This document shows positions 11,701-21,231 of a stretch of DNA of 64,000 nucleotides, piece by piece (position 1 is the first letter of the stretch; each line of letters starts with the position of its first letter). Below the pieces are notes generated by a model that was not told the origin of the DNA, ran no database searches, and saw nothing but the letters and a program-made list of their open reading frames with translations. Position numbers and translations under genes: made by a program. This DNA is from Bolinopsis microptera. Taxonomy: Eukaryota; Ctenophora; Tentaculata; Lobata; Bolinopsidae. Where the stretch lies: the NCBI RefSeq assembly GCF_026151205.1, contig NC_087075.1, positions 15,699,628-15,763,627 of the forward strand, read 5' to 3'.

Positions 11701-13412
11701 CATCTGTATTTTGCATGTGAAAGTGATTCATTTTCGTATGTGTTACATGTATTATATAATCTTCTTTACTTCGTCTACTCTCTCTTATTTATAAGGCACA
11801 GTATGGTTTAGATGGTTTATCGCTACACAAGATTTAGCAAGCTATTTAGGCTTGGTTACTATGGTTACTTGGGTAGGAGTGGGCTAGTGCTTTTATAGTG
11901 CTGTTTGTAAGTAATGGTGCCCACATAAAGTAGTAAAGTACAACCCACATACTCCCGATATCACGTAATTACACTACAACAGAATCCGGAAGGTAATTCC
12001 ATCAATATCTTCAAGTAATATAATTTAAGTAATATCTTCAAGTAATATAATTCGAGTCATATAATTCAATTAACATGTTATCAACCTACCGAATTTAACA
12101 GCAAGGTCTCTGCTAGGGTCCTCAATGATAGGGAAGGAAACCTCCTCAAGATTACCGTGAGCCTTGATATCCTCACACCAGCCTCCGTGGTCTGACACTG
12201 AGTTGCAGGATAACGCAATCATCTTTACATCTGGGGGAGGTAGATAATATAATATGGGACAATGTACACTACTACACTACTACACTACTACACTACTGAC
12301 ACTGAGTTGCAGGATAACGCAATCATCTTCACCTCTGGGGAATGTGAGAGGTAGATAATATAATATGGGACATACTACACTACTACACTACTACACTACT
12401 ACACTACTGACACTGAGTTGCAGGATAACGCAATCATCTTTACCTCTGGGGAATGTAGATAATATAATATGGGACAATGTACACTACTACACTACTACAC
12501 TACTACACTACTGACACTGAGTTGCAGGATAACGCAATCATCTTCACCTCTGGGGAATGTGAGAGGTAGATAATATAATATGGGACAATGTACACTACTA
12601 CACTACTACACTACTACACTACTACACTACTACACTACTACACTACTACACTACTACACTACTACACTACTACACTACTACACTACTACACTACTACACT
12701 ACTGACACTGAGTTGCAGGATAACGCAATCATCTTCACCTCTGGGGAATGTGAGAGGTAGATAATATAATATGGGACATACTACACTACTACACTACTCT
12801 GTAGATATATGGGACAATGTACATGAACATCTAATTAATGTGTTCACGCTCACTCCTTTCAGTTGTTTTGGGAAAAAGGACAATTTTCTGCTGCAAGTTT
12901 GGCAACAATGCATTAGACACAATAATGAGTAAATAAATAAGTTAAAAATACCACTAAAAAGAAGTGTTTATGACCCTACTGCAGATAATCCCTACAACTA
13001 TACTACTATAGTTTCTACACTACTACACAGTGCGGTTACCATAGTAACAGTTACCATAGTTAACAAACTAACTTCTCTTAGTAAACTCTGGAACCATCTT
13101 CTGGACCATGCTGAGCTCAGTGGTGCACACAGGTGTGTAATCAGCTGGGTGAGTGAAGAAGATTCCCCATCCATCACCAAAATAATCGTGGATTTTCAGA
13201 TCACCTGACATGAGGAAGTGTGATTTTACATTTTATTATTTATTTCATTAAGTCATCATAATTCGGTTTAATATTGTCAAAAGCTAACTAAATAAAGAAA
13301 CAATTCGATAAATAATTTTCATCTGAAACTGAGAATTTTATCAGATAAACTTAAAAAGCTTACCCTGAGTGGTGCTGACAGACTCATTAGGGAAGATTTC
13401 ACCGAGCTTCAT
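2711..13412 (-). CDS. PRDX6: peroxiredoxin 6 (1-Cys peroxiredoxin), five exons
   Basis: Thiol peroxidase that reduces H2O2 and lipid hydroperoxides with one peroxidatic cysteine. CDS exons on the minus strand: 13412-13364, 13204-13073, 12230-12090, 3681-3503, 2863-2711. All junctions are GT-AG and phases agree (1,1,1,0), giving 217 aa (human about 224). Landmarks: start [10 protein letters not shown]35 and peroxidatic C43 in [18 protein letters not shown] in exon 3; [19 protein letters not shown] in exon 4; the C-terminal dimer domain VATPANW to FTPQPE in exon 5. The mammalian lipase motif GDSWG reads GDGWG here, so the phospholipase serine is absent. Intron 3 (8.4 kb) contains another gene. 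Introns 2, 3 and 4 carry tandem repeats touching exon ends. Exon 4 runs into a TAG if its donor (GTATAG) is ignored, but exon 5 restores the full family domain. Confidence 0.93.
2864..2890. repeat. poly-G tract forming the polypyrimidine tract of PRDX6 exon 5
   Basis: An unbroken G run on the plus strand, about 20 bases, is a C run in the transcript. It sits directly against the exon 5 acceptor (AG at 2865-2864). Comparable G or C homopolymers occur at about 3828, 4450, 5871, 5957, 6789, 24662, 39721 and 61869. Confidence 0.85.
3075..3498. repeat. 18-bp minisatellite with a CACGTG E-box in every unit (about 24 copies)
   Basis: The unit is CCACGTGACTTGTTAATA and is nearly perfect over about 24 copies in PRDX6 intron 4. 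It begins right at the exon 4 donor. Every unit carries the palindromic E-box CACGTG in the context GTCACGTGG, the core recognised by USF/MITF/TFE-type bHLH-ZIP factors in animals. Regulatory function is inference. The reading frames through it are translation artefacts. Confidence 0.9.
3685..4475. repeat. purine-rich minisatellite abutting PRDX6 exon 4 acceptor
   Basis: Variable units of about 22-26 bp built from GGGGGTGGTAAAAGGAGGGG and TAAT. On the transcript strand this is an almost pure C/T/A array upstream of the exon 4 splice acceptor, so it forms a very long polypyrimidine-like tract. A 302-residue Pro/His/Tyr-rich frame across it is a repeat artefact. Confidence 0.88.
4476..7689. other. 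PRDX6 intron 3, repeat-rich, no gene seen
   Basis: About 5085-5170 holds a piece related to 1000-1065 and 19620-19680 (palindromic CCTGGGGACCCCAGG core). About 5840-6010 is an 85-bp unit duplicated with C-runs between. GTTACCATGGTAAC palindromes lie at 6218-6231 and 6418-6431. A G-run is at about 6789. Segments at 5720-5820 and 7055-7125 resemble each other (ACTACTCAT, then a GTGCCRTGCT-like stretch, then CTGGAATGATCTAT). CACGTG E-boxes lie near 5630, 5677 and 5695. Short frames at 5204-5455 look like chance. Confidence 0.45.
7690..8350. repeat. 27-bp minisatellite, about 24 copies
   Basis: The unit contains GGTCCGGACCTAACAAAAGC followed by AATATTA, with a few G/A and C/T variants. The TCCGGA core is palindromic. 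The array starts three bases after the stop codon of the nested membrane-protein gene, so on the minus strand it would form that gene's 3' UTR. Confidence 0.92.
8352..9704 (-). CDS. secreted/single-pass membrane protein, PAN-like + ricin-like + sushi-like, nested in PRDX6 intron 3
   Basis: A single-exon gene of 450 aa. I start at the ATG at 9704, because the longer frame would need a TTG start and this ATG is followed at once by a signal peptide (residues 1 to about 15, ending AVNG). Regions: Cys-rich PAN/apple-like 56-136 (CGARSC, CKMYC, CLSFAF); beta-trefoil ricin-B-like 163-300 (SGLCLG, LWKF, HCVTS, DQLFQI); sushi/CCP-like with C333, C357, C376, C386 (VTCKPGYGF); one TM helix about 406-427; a short basic then acidic tail. 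Several N-glycosylation sequons. A likely role is carbohydrate or ligand binding at the cell surface; the exact family is not recognised. Two in-frame GTTACCATGGTAAC palindromes encode the duplicated C-Y-H-G-N at 322-326 and 333-337. It lies on the same strand as its host gene. Confidence 0.72.
   Translation of the reverse strand: MLVITVILMISAVNGKSNVTHSFGTESAEPTNPRSIGATNHTFNTFSLPTKYSEICYDVAKCGARSCTFDPEQGIANFSVKSAAACKMYCWFHKSCLSFAFHPQALNCSLHSGFPTLDSPSGEIRSPPYSIGDTTCLKNYEQSPSVPCRTVEHVIKTSHNSEGVLIKDVGSGLCLGFGTKMDLKWKDCTLSILWKFEKQSNKTGRYTSVKVLQADSLNHCVTSKVHDSSQIIMSVVPCEDGNEDQLFQITSGTLHDLSYMKDPVGNDNTCFFSITKAGISIYLESSTVNLALLRVLKPDEHLALCRKTMFKAAHGEVVSDMCYHGNTVVGDVCYHGNDVLLGDAPFYLPGEQVLVTCKPGYGFKRSKSQSIVNVTCRNEKSRAEKCVKKTVAVSEGEAPLFTMSVCANIGQVILIIFLIACVLVLLSKLRALKAGRGFAKEDKTVPELQM
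8694..8740. repeat. two GTTACCATGGTAAC palindromes inside coding sequence
   Basis: Perfect 14-bp palindromes at 8694-8707 and 8727-8740, part of a 33-bp tandem duplication. They match the consensus of RFX-factor X-boxes. Other copies are at 6218, 6418 and 39338, with imperfect versions near 9892-9921, 13034-13062 and 41484. Confidence 0.85.
9705..12089. other. PRDX6 intron 3 remainder, no gene seen
   Basis: Contents are mostly simple or duplicated sequence: TAATGATGGTAACTATGG repeated near 9890-9930; a duplicated 55-60-bp unit ending GGTTTCAAGGTAGGAGAGCT at 10140-10230; a CT microsatellite near 10280; and a duplicated 55-bp block at 11330-11420. I see no recognisable coding exon. Confidence 0.4.
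12194..12800 (-). repeat. tandem array copying the PRDX6 exon 3 acceptor and first codons, with (CTACA)n spacers
   Basis: The true exon 3 begins at 12230. Its first 37 bases, the acceptor and about 45 bases of intron are repeated about four more times upstream in the transcript, near 12297, 12409, 12512 and 12703, separated by ACTAC repeats. In the copies the acceptor reads CCCCAG then AGGTGAAGATG rather than ATGTAAAGATG, and the copied exon runs into a stop after about 15 codons. Confidence 0.85.
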
Positions 13413-14040
13413 GGTAAGTTATTGTAATGGGTCCTTGCCTAGTGCACAGTAATAGTTGGTTAGACAATTTTCATTTTGAGATAATGTAAGGAGATTTTGA
13501 AATAAGATTATGACTGAGATCAGAGTTATAGGTTATGAATCAAGATATTATTATTTTATTATTATTATATATATATTATATATATATATATATATATATT
13601 ATTATTTTATTATTATATATTATTATTTCCTTCTGGTTGGTAATATACTCAATGATGGAAGTATAGTGTATTGGCTATGCCCCGCTTACTAGTTTAGCTC
13701 TTTCTAGTCCCCTGCTACACGGCATGTAAACAGGGATTGGCTAGTTAGAGGCGGTCCGTGTAGGCCTTACACTGTGCTTTCAGCAATACTCATAGGCGAT
13801 AGCATGTACATAGGAATAATAATAATATGTATTATAAATACAAATAAACGCTTAATACTGTTAATATAATACACTATAAAATGTCCATAAATACAATGTG
13901 ATATCTGATTTATAGAATAGAGTAACATGTAAAATAGCATAACATCAAATAAAATGTCAGTGAATAGCTTTACCAATGCATGTGACGAAATGAAAATGGT
14001 AATGAGAAGAAAAAACACCTCAAATTGTGCTCAAACTGCC
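13413..14040. other. PRDX6-HDDC3 intergenic region
   Basis: AT-rich interval upstream of the PRDX6 start codon and downstream of HDDC3, both on the minus strand. It holds a (TA)n/TTA low-complexity block at 13540-13630. No TATA box or promoter could be assigned with confidence. Confidence 0.4.
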
Positions 14041-14613
14041 CTACTTTTCAGGACATGGAAATTTGACTCCATGGGAAGCCAATTCTGCCTGTAAATTACC
14101 CTCCAACATTGAATTAGTCCCCACCAGACCTGTACAAACTTTGCTTGCCCAGAGTCGATAATCCTTAACTCGTTCCTCAGTCCACCCTTGAGGTGTTTCC
14201 TTGCTGAGGTCTCTCAGGTTGTACAATTTATCAGCGAGCTTGACCAGCTTAGCTTTCTCACTCTTATGGGGAGCATTGACTACTTGTAACCTCTTCCGCT
14301 CTGCTTTAGGTAGATTCTTGTCATCAGTCACCTCCTTCACTATACCAGCTACTTCCTCTCCAAATGCTTCCAGTATTTCTTGTGTTGATGTGTCAGTATC
14401 TTCAACTGTGTCATGTAGAACGGCTGCCATGAGTGTGGGAATATCAGTAATCCCTGCTTCCTCACACAGAATGTGCATCACACCAACAGGGTGGTTAATG
14501 TATGGAGTTTTAGCAGCATCTTTGCGCCTTTGATCAGTGTGCTTTACACATGCAAAATTTATTGCCTTGACAAGTTCTTTCATCCCAGACATTCTTGCAA
14601 CCTGCACTGACAT
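14041..14613 (-). CDS. HDDC3: MESH1/HDDC3 metal-dependent HD-domain pyrophosphohydrolase, intronless
   Basis: Metazoan SpoT homologue; the family hydrolyses (p)ppGpp and NADPH in the cytosol using Mn2+. The 190-aa frame is complete and collinear with human HDDC3. HD metal ligands are present as H41 (in YINHP), H67-D68 (AAVLHDTVEDTDT) and D128 (KLADKLYNLRDL). The LPKAERKRLQ segment and the final helices are also conserved. A full-length, intact, uninterrupted frame means either intron loss or a retrocopy; no poly-A tract or target duplication was noticed, and codons look intact, so I treat it as functional. The start ATG lies at 14613, with no in-frame ATG better placed. Confidence 0.93.
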   Translation of the reverse strand: MSVQVARMSGMKELVKAINFACVKHTDQRRKDAAKTPYINHPVGVMHILCEEAGITDIPTLMAAVLHDTVEDTDTSTQEILEAFGEEVAGIVKEVTDDKNLPKAERKRLQVVNAPHKSEKAKLVKLADKLYNLRDLSKETPQGWTEERVKDYRLWASKVCTGLVGTNSMLEGNLQAELASHGVKFPCPEK

Positions 14614-14703
14614 TATATCTAGTGATTAGTGATAAAAATTAAGTTAAGTAAGATGTATGACATTACATCATCACACTTCTCTAAAAAATATAAACATTAC
14701 TAT

Positions 14704-14838
14704 AGGATACAAGGATACAAGGATACAAGGATACAAGGATACAAGGATACAAGGATACAAGGATACAAGGATGCAAGGATGCAAGGATGCAAGGATACAA
14801 GGATACAAGGATACAAGGATACAAGGATACAAGGATAT
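14704..14838. repeat. 8-bp microsatellite GGATACAA
   Basis: About 16 copies of GGATACAA with a central block of GGATGCAA variants. It lies about 90 bp upstream of the HDDC3 start codon. Frames reading GYKDTRIQ are artefacts. Confidence 0.92.
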
Positions 14839-15000
14839 AAAGGTGATAATTACTTTATTGAGTACACAATAGTTGTAATTCTGAAATAATTTAAGTTACA
14901 CAATTCTAATTATTTACAAATGTGTAGTGATAATTTAGAAATGTTATATAATACTATTTTTTAAATTAAAATAAATACTTCTTTAACACATAATGATGAA

Positions 15001-18000
15001 TGTTTATTGCTCTGATGTATGCAATGAAATCACAATGGTTGTTATCAATCTATCTGAAAACGTATATAATTTGTAATGCAATACATTATAGAATAAATGC
15101 AATTAGAAATATCAATAACAGTTCCTATCTTAATAGAAAGATTAACTGAAAACTATACTAGGAAAAGCTAAGCACAGTTACAAAGTGTAACACTCTACTC
15201 ACCACAGTAGAGTTCAGGGTGATCTTGCTAAAGGGGAAAGATTGGTTAGAACAATCTCCACCCTATCTAAGTCTAAAATATAAAAGTTAAAACCCCAGAG
15301 GTATGGAACTACTAACTGTGATAGATAAATCAATTCAAAAGTCTAAAACAACAACAACATCGATTCAAAAGTATAAAAGGCTTGTTAAAAAAAAACAACT
15401 TAGAAGAATAAGCTAAATATTGAATAAATTAATAATTTAACAATGTCCATTAAAATGTTATAAAATTTTGTTCATTACAATGTTAAAAGGCATTCTGAAG
15501 TATGGTGAGTTCTCAAGTCTCAAGAGCCTACTCCGTTGGGTCCAGGTCAGTTTGTAGTAAACTGCAAACCTTTAATATCTGTAGCCTAATTTCTCAATCC
15601 TCAGTCCTTACAAAGGATGCTTTCATCCTTAATCCTATACTTCTCTCTAAACAGACTGCCCAGACAAAAATATAGAGAAACACTCAAGATAGGTAGAACT
15701 TAACACATTCAGAAATACCAGTCTAGTTGTAGTATGTGCTTGGCACTGTTCTCAGGACAAAAACTTCTTCAGACATCATCTCGGCAAACTTGATACTCTC
15801 TTCATTTCCATTGGGTTCAGCTATGGGAGGAGGTTCAGGAGGGTCTTTCTCAAGTAGCCAGTCTACTTTGTCTAAATTGACCCCAGAAAAACTTCCGTCT
15901 TCTGAAATGACATTCCAGTAGTTCTTGTTCATGCTGTTGACAGTGTATCCTCTAGACTTAAGCTGAACTTTGTGCCATGTATCCGAATCAGGTTCTTGGA
16001 ATACCACTGTGTCTCCTTCAATTACTGCAGTTATCAAGCCTTCATTTTTCTTCATAGGTTTCCTTGCCTTTGGAGGTTTCTTTGTTTGTTCCACTTCTTC
16101 AGTAGTTCTCTCAATAGTTGTTTCTGGAGTGTCTTTAACTTCAACTATTGTAGGCTCTGCAGTTCCACCAGGTAGGTTGTTTGTTGTTTCCTGTGGTTCT
16201 TCTTGATCTGTCGTTCTAGTAATGGTTTGGATCTCAGGTCTTACTTGAGCACTTATCTCTTCAGGATCAAGATTTGGAATGTTGAAGTCTCTTAGAGTAG
16301 AATTATGATCAGAGTTTGTTTCTTGAGCTCTGGCTTGAGATCTCTCTTTACTATTCATCTGCTTATCTGCTTCTTGTTTTGGAACCATCACGTTTTCTTC
16401 CTGGATTGGGATCGCATAGTGACCTGATTTAGTCAACTCTAGCTTGTAATCTTCTCCACGGATGGTAATGGTGTCTGTCTCGAAATTAAGTTGTACTCCC
16501 ATGCACTTCATTGACTTCAAAGATAATAGAAGAGGTATGTCACTGTTAACGATGTGTACTTCAAGCCGAATTTTGTGGGTACAAATTGTGACTGGGATGA
16601 TCACTTTCTTAGAAGATTCTAGGGTTCCTACTCCAAATCTAAAGATGATTTCTGCTGGGAATTCTTTAACAGTGCTTCTTGTCTCGTCATCTAGAGAATC
16701 TAGAAAGCATGAATACCAGTTTTCCCCGGCTACTGTTCTACTTGCTCCTGAGTCTAACAAAGCTTTATTGACAGTTTCTCCGGCTAGAAAAGCAGCTTCT
16801 TCTTCTTGACGGACGTTCCATTGGAAGAATATGGGTTTCACTGTAGGCATAGGTTCTTCATAGTATTCTTGGTTGTATCCGTAAAACTCTTCATTATTGG
16901 GAATCATGTCTGACAGATAATAAGGAATCTGCTGGTTGTAATAGGCTGGGTTGGGCGGTCCTTGTCTGTAGCCTGAGTGTTGGTTATTAGGCATGGTGTG
17001 TTGTTGGTAAGGCGGCCTTTGGAAGTTCATCGGCTGTCTGAAAGGAGCTCTAAGAGGGCAGTCTCTGATCCAGTGTCCTGGAGAGTAGCACCCGTAGCAA
17101 ACCTGTCTGTTGTCATTCCTCTGACCAAAAGGTCTCTGTTTTCCTCTAACATTGTTTCCAGTTCTGTTCCTATTGAACATTATTTGCTCTTCTGGGAGAG
17201 TATTTGAGTCTGTTGTCTCTTTTTTACCAGCTTCTGTTGGAAGTTTTCTATTGTCTAAAGCTAGATAGCATGGCTCTGCTTTCACTTTAATAGGAAGACT
17301 GTCAGATTCTTCTACTTTGGATTTATTGAGTTGGGAATCAGCCAATCTCATGAGTGATTTCTTCATATCTTCCATTGTCATAGCTGTGCAGGTGGCTCTA
17401 GCTAACTTCTCATCTGCATTGGACAGATTGGCAGCTTTTAGTAATTTATAGGCCAGCACTAGTTCAGGAAGTGTCACTCCTTCTGTCTTCAGTTCTCGTT
17501 CTAGACTCTCGAATATCAGGATAAACTCAGTCATTCTCTGTTCTGAGTTTCTTTTTAAATTTTCAAATCTTTCATATTTTCCAAGAGTATCATCACTCTC
17601 TAGGTAAATCTCATCTAACTGGGCTATAAGTAGCTCAACACCGACTTTAGTCTCAGGTGGCTCAGCATCAGCCTTCTTGGTCTTAAGAAGTTCTTCATCT
17701 ATGGTTAGAGCGATGTCTAATGCTTTGTCTTTGAGAAACATGATCAGTATCATTGCTTTGTGTTCCTCTGACACCGTTGATACAGTTGCCCATATCTTAG
17801 CAAGCTGGCGGTACCGTTTATAACCAGTCCCATCAAATGATGGTGTGTCCTTTGACATCCTCACAGTAGTTGACGTAGTTGTAGTTGATGTAGTTTGAGT
17901 TTTAGTTGACGTCGTTGTAGTTTGAGCTTGCGCTTGCTGCTACCACTGTTTATTGCTCTGATGTATGCAATGAAATCACAATGGTTGTTATCAATCTATC

Positions 18001-18199
18001 TGAAAACGTATATAATTTGTAATGCAATACATTATAGAATAAATGCAATTAGAAATATCAATAACAGTTCCTATCTTAATAGAAAGATTAACTGAAAACT
18101 ATACTAGGAAAAGCTAAGCACAGTTACAAAGTGTAACACTCTACTCACCACAGTAGAGTTCAGGGTGATCTTGCTAAAGGGGAAAGATTGGTTAGAACA
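15001..18199 (-). mobile_element. LTR element 1: copia-like gag-protease element without integrase core or reverse transcriptase
   Basis: A complete, small LTR retroelement. LTRs at 15001-15253 (3') and 17947-18199 (5') are 253 bp, begin TG, end CA, and look identical. The target duplication is ATGAA (14996-15000 and 18200-18204). Just inside the 5' LTR, on the minus strand, is the primer site TGGTAGCAGC, matching the 3' end of initiator tRNA-Met. A purine-rich tract (ATAGGGTGGAGAT) precedes the 3' LTR. The only gene is the gag-protease frame. About 470 bp between its stop and the 3' LTR hold no recognisable RT. Confidence 0.9.
15723..17858 (-). CDS. gag-protease polyprotein of LTR element 1
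   Basis: 711 aa from the first ATG (17858; an upstream GTG would add only two residues). Order: helical gag region 1 to about 190; zinc knuckle C-x2-C-x4-H-x4-C (CYGCYSPGHWIRDC) at about 254-267; retropepsin active site ALLDSGASRTVAG near 368-380; a segment ending TKSGHYAIPI typical of copia-type polyproteins in invertebrates; a Glu/Thr-rich linker; then a block with a single W-x-K-V and SRGY near 640, and EEVFVLRTVP at the C-terminus. In full-length copia polyproteins that last block lies between integrase and RT. The frame stops just where RT would begin. The polymerase must be supplied elsewhere if the element moves. Confidence 0.85.
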   Translation of the reverse strand: MSKDTPSFDGTGYKRYRQLAKIWATVSTVSEEHKAMILIMFLKDKALDIALTIDEELLKTKKADAEPPETKVGVELLIAQLDEIYLESDDTLGKYERFENLKRNSEQRMTEFILIFESLERELKTEGVTLPELVLAYKLLKAANLSNADEKLARATCTAMTMEDMKKSLMRLADSQLNKSKVEESDSLPIKVKAEPCYLALDNRKLPTEAGKKETTDSNTLPEEQIMFNRNRTGNNVRGKQRPFGQRNDNRQVCYGCYSPGHWIRDCPLRAPFRQPMNFQRPPYQQHTMPNNQHSGYRQGPPNPAYYNQQIPYYLSDMIPNNEEFYGYNQEYYEEPMPTVKPIFFQWNVRQEEEAAFLAGETVNKALLDSGASRTVAGENWYSCFLDSLDDETRSTVKEFPAEIIFRFGVGTLESSKKVIIPVTICTHKIRLEVHIVNSDIPLLLSLKSMKCMGVQLNFETDTITIRGEDYKLELTKSGHYAIPIQEENVMVPKQEADKQMNSKERSQARAQETNSDHNSTLRDFNIPNLDPEEISAQVRPEIQTITRTTDQEEPQETTNNLPGGTAEPTIVEVKDTPETTIERTTEEVEQTKKPPKARKPMKKNEGLITAVIEGDTVVFQEPDSDTWHKVQLKSRGYTVNSMNKNYWNVISEDGSFSGVNLDKVDWLLEKDPPEPPPIAEPNGNEESIKFAEMMSEEVFVLRTVPSTYYN

Positions 18200-18204
18200 A
18201 TGAA

Positions 18205-19705
18205 AGGAAAGATAATCGATGATCCTTTCTATTTTCAATGCAATCACTTTCTTCATTTTTAAGAATAACCTCAATGGATGGTTACCGTAATGGGTGCCAC
18301 ATGCCTAGCATGAAATATTTACCTACTTACTTGCACTTGTGTAGGTCTGTAGAAGCATTAGAATCGGGCTTGCCTGCCACAGGCTATCCCGAATTTAGAA
18401 GCTTGCTTTAATAAGAATAACCTCTCGATTCATACTTCCCAGAAATAACTAAAATTACAATTTTTCTTAAACTTCTCCAGCTTAATTTTCAAACTCTAAA
18501 CTGTAAGTTTTTTGGATTTTTGACTTCATAAGGGAGTTTCCTCCAGTAAAAATAAATAATAAATCTTAATCTTGGTTACACTCTTCCTATATTTGTTGTT
18601 ACCTAGATTGCTAGTTTATTATTGCTCGCTAGTACGTACCTATATTGCTAGCTCGCTTTTCTCCTGTTCGGGAAGCTTAAAAAAGAACGCCGCGTAACAT
18701 TTGTTGCTTAAAACAAGATCAAGATTGAAGATGAAGACTAAATTTGCTCATTCCAAACATACCCGATCCACAATCATTTAAAACACAGGTTACTTCACAG
18801 AAAAAATAAACGGTGATTCTAAATTCAGAAGTGGCCGTGCAACCAATAAAAACGCTTTCTTAGTATAATAAACTAAAAAAATTAGTTTGGTGATAATATT
18901 ACATATGTAATGCATTGCGCTACCAAACCTACCAAAACGCGCGCCGAGTTGGACACTTGGACTCGTCGACGGTCTAATATTTGAAAATATTTTACAACAT
19001 ACAAGTTTCGCCCGTTAACTGTTAATTATAGCTACAATAATTAAATTTGTAGCGCGATGCGTTACTGTGCCGCGCCGCGCACTAGCACTAAATCATGCTT
19101 CTCGCAACAACAGATCGGCAAAATGCGCTACAGTGCCGCACCGAGCTGCGATGAATTGACATTGTCAATTAAATTAACTATGTAATAAGTTATCAAATGA
19201 TTTAGCTTTTAATATATGCTGCACTGTAGTTTTGAATTTAAACCAAACTTTTTACTTTTATGCGTAGCTAGTGTTGCTAACCAAAAATTGTGTTTTCTTA
19301 ATTTGTAAATTTTTGAGTATAAGTTAATTTAATATTTTGTTTTATTATTATATACAACCACCTTTGTGAAATGGTCATATTGACTTTGAATATTCAAACT
19401 TACTATGTTTTGATTGTGGTTATCAAAGCTTTGCTTTATTAGAGTAATGTTGAAGTTCCATTCATGTACCGCGATGCACTACTGGGCCGCGCCGCGCATC
19501 AAATAATTCTTCTCGCAACCACGAGATCGGCGAGATGCACAGCTGGACCTCGCCGAGCTTTGAATGATTGACATCGTGAATCAAGAAATTCCAGTGTAAA
19601 GTGTATTTTCATGCTCGCATTACTGGGCCGCGCTCAGCCTGTCATTCCGCCATTAAAGCCTGGGGTCCTCAGGTAAATGCTCGCAGTATTTCTACTGAAA
19701 TGTCT
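18205..19705. other. non-coding, with dispersed CpG-rich repeat pieces
   Basis: No gene seen. From about 18920 to 19680 there are segments related to the window's first 2 kb: ACGCGCGCCGAGTTGGAC, CGCCGCGCAC, ATCGGCGAGATGCAC and GACATCGTGAATCAAG. They lie in the opposite order and orientation to the copy at 330-640. Confidence 0.45.
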
Positions 19706-20736
19706 TAATATCTATATATCACTCCTGCGCGCAGTGTTGTGACCTCCCTTCGTCGTAATTAGCTCGTATTCAGATTGAACAATTTTGAAGTCAAGTAAAT
19801 GTCATTCCTTTTAGATTTGAATAAACAATATGGATTTAGTCCGAAAGTAATTTGTCTACTAAATAACATTTTGAAATTATGAACAAAATTGGTAAAAATT
19901 TGCCATAGTTGTGACCAAAAAACTACGCGCAGAATTAAATATTTCTTCATAAACGCGTGAACATTTTTGAGTTTAACATTGAATATCTTAGCTCGGTTAT
20001 TTTAATACTTAATTTTAAAGTATCTATCCGATAACTAAACATTTTATCTTTACGACAGTATAATTTTTTTTGGTATATTAGCTAAATTAAAAAAACAGTA
20101 GGAATAGAAACGTCGAAGGTCTTGCGCTTATTTCAGTCCCAAAATATACCCTAATCATAAACTTCATAAAACCCACTGAAAATGATGTCTACAGGCATGT
20201 TTAGCCCTTACACCTTCCCAAATCATTTAGCAAGGATTTAGAGCCAGCTTTTAAAATTAGCTTTCGAATAACATTGTTAAGACATAAAACTATAAATAAA
20301 TGAGTGCGTTTTTCTCTTTTGTCTCAACAGTTTCTTTTTCATTTTAACACTATATATTAGTAAAAGCAATCAGCGATCTTTATAATTATTCATCATTAAA
20401 GGAGTAAAATAATTGGTCCTCGTTAATGTTTAGTGTCTGATTAGTTTCGGTCCGACCTCCACACCTGAAAATATATTGGGGGTATTATCAGTTATGTAAA
20501 TGGAAAAATCATATTTGCATCATAAAACTATGAAAACATTGAAACTAATGTTTTTGAAGGCTCGCCTATTCGTTTAAGCAATCAAATAGTCAGTGCAAAG
20601 AACAGTTGAAGGCACCGGGAATGTTTCAAATAAATCCTCTGTCTACTATCAGACCACACACTCCACTATGCACTACAAGTACAATGTACAATGGCAATTA
20701 AAATGTGTTCCCGCCTTTTTAAAATGCGCGCATCTT

Positions 20737-20763
20737 GCGCTGTGACCATGATGGTCACAGCGC
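20737..20763. other. 13-bp-arm perfect inverted repeat
   Basis: Arms GCGCTGTGACCAT and ATGGTCACAGCGC are separated by a single G. It lies upstream of the 115-bp satellite inside the TIR-bounded element and has no obvious link to a gene. Confidence 0.8.
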
Positions 20764-21231
20764 ATGCTGGTGAACGCGAGGTAGGCTGGTGAACGAATTA
20801 TTGGGACAAAATTGGAACATTTTGGAACATTGGTTACATAGGTTGTAGACATGTAGTGATTCCCAAACTTGGTTTGAGTGATCCTAGGACCAATCTAAAC
20901 GCTTTCCGGCCAGTTTTGAACCGTTCTCACCACTTTTAGGAGAATATCAATTTTTGTTCATTTTTGTGCATTCCATGAACCTGGGTAATTTTCATGCTCA
21001 TTGGAAATTAGAAGGTAAAATAACTCACAGTGCTCCCGACAAGTTTCACGGATATAGTGATTGAGTTTCTAGTCACCTTACCTCTTGGCCTGAAAGATTT
21101 TTTGTTCGGCAGGGTGACTGCTTAAACGTCAACTTCAACCTCTCCCACTGCATCGAATCGAGGTAGAGTTGTTAACTGAAATATTACATTCAGTAGCGAC
21201 CTTTAAATCTGGGTCAAATTTAGTATTTCTG

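Noticed and set aside
16462-17207. Plus-strand frames opposite the gag-protease gene
   Set aside because: Shadows of the minus-strand element frame with no family features.
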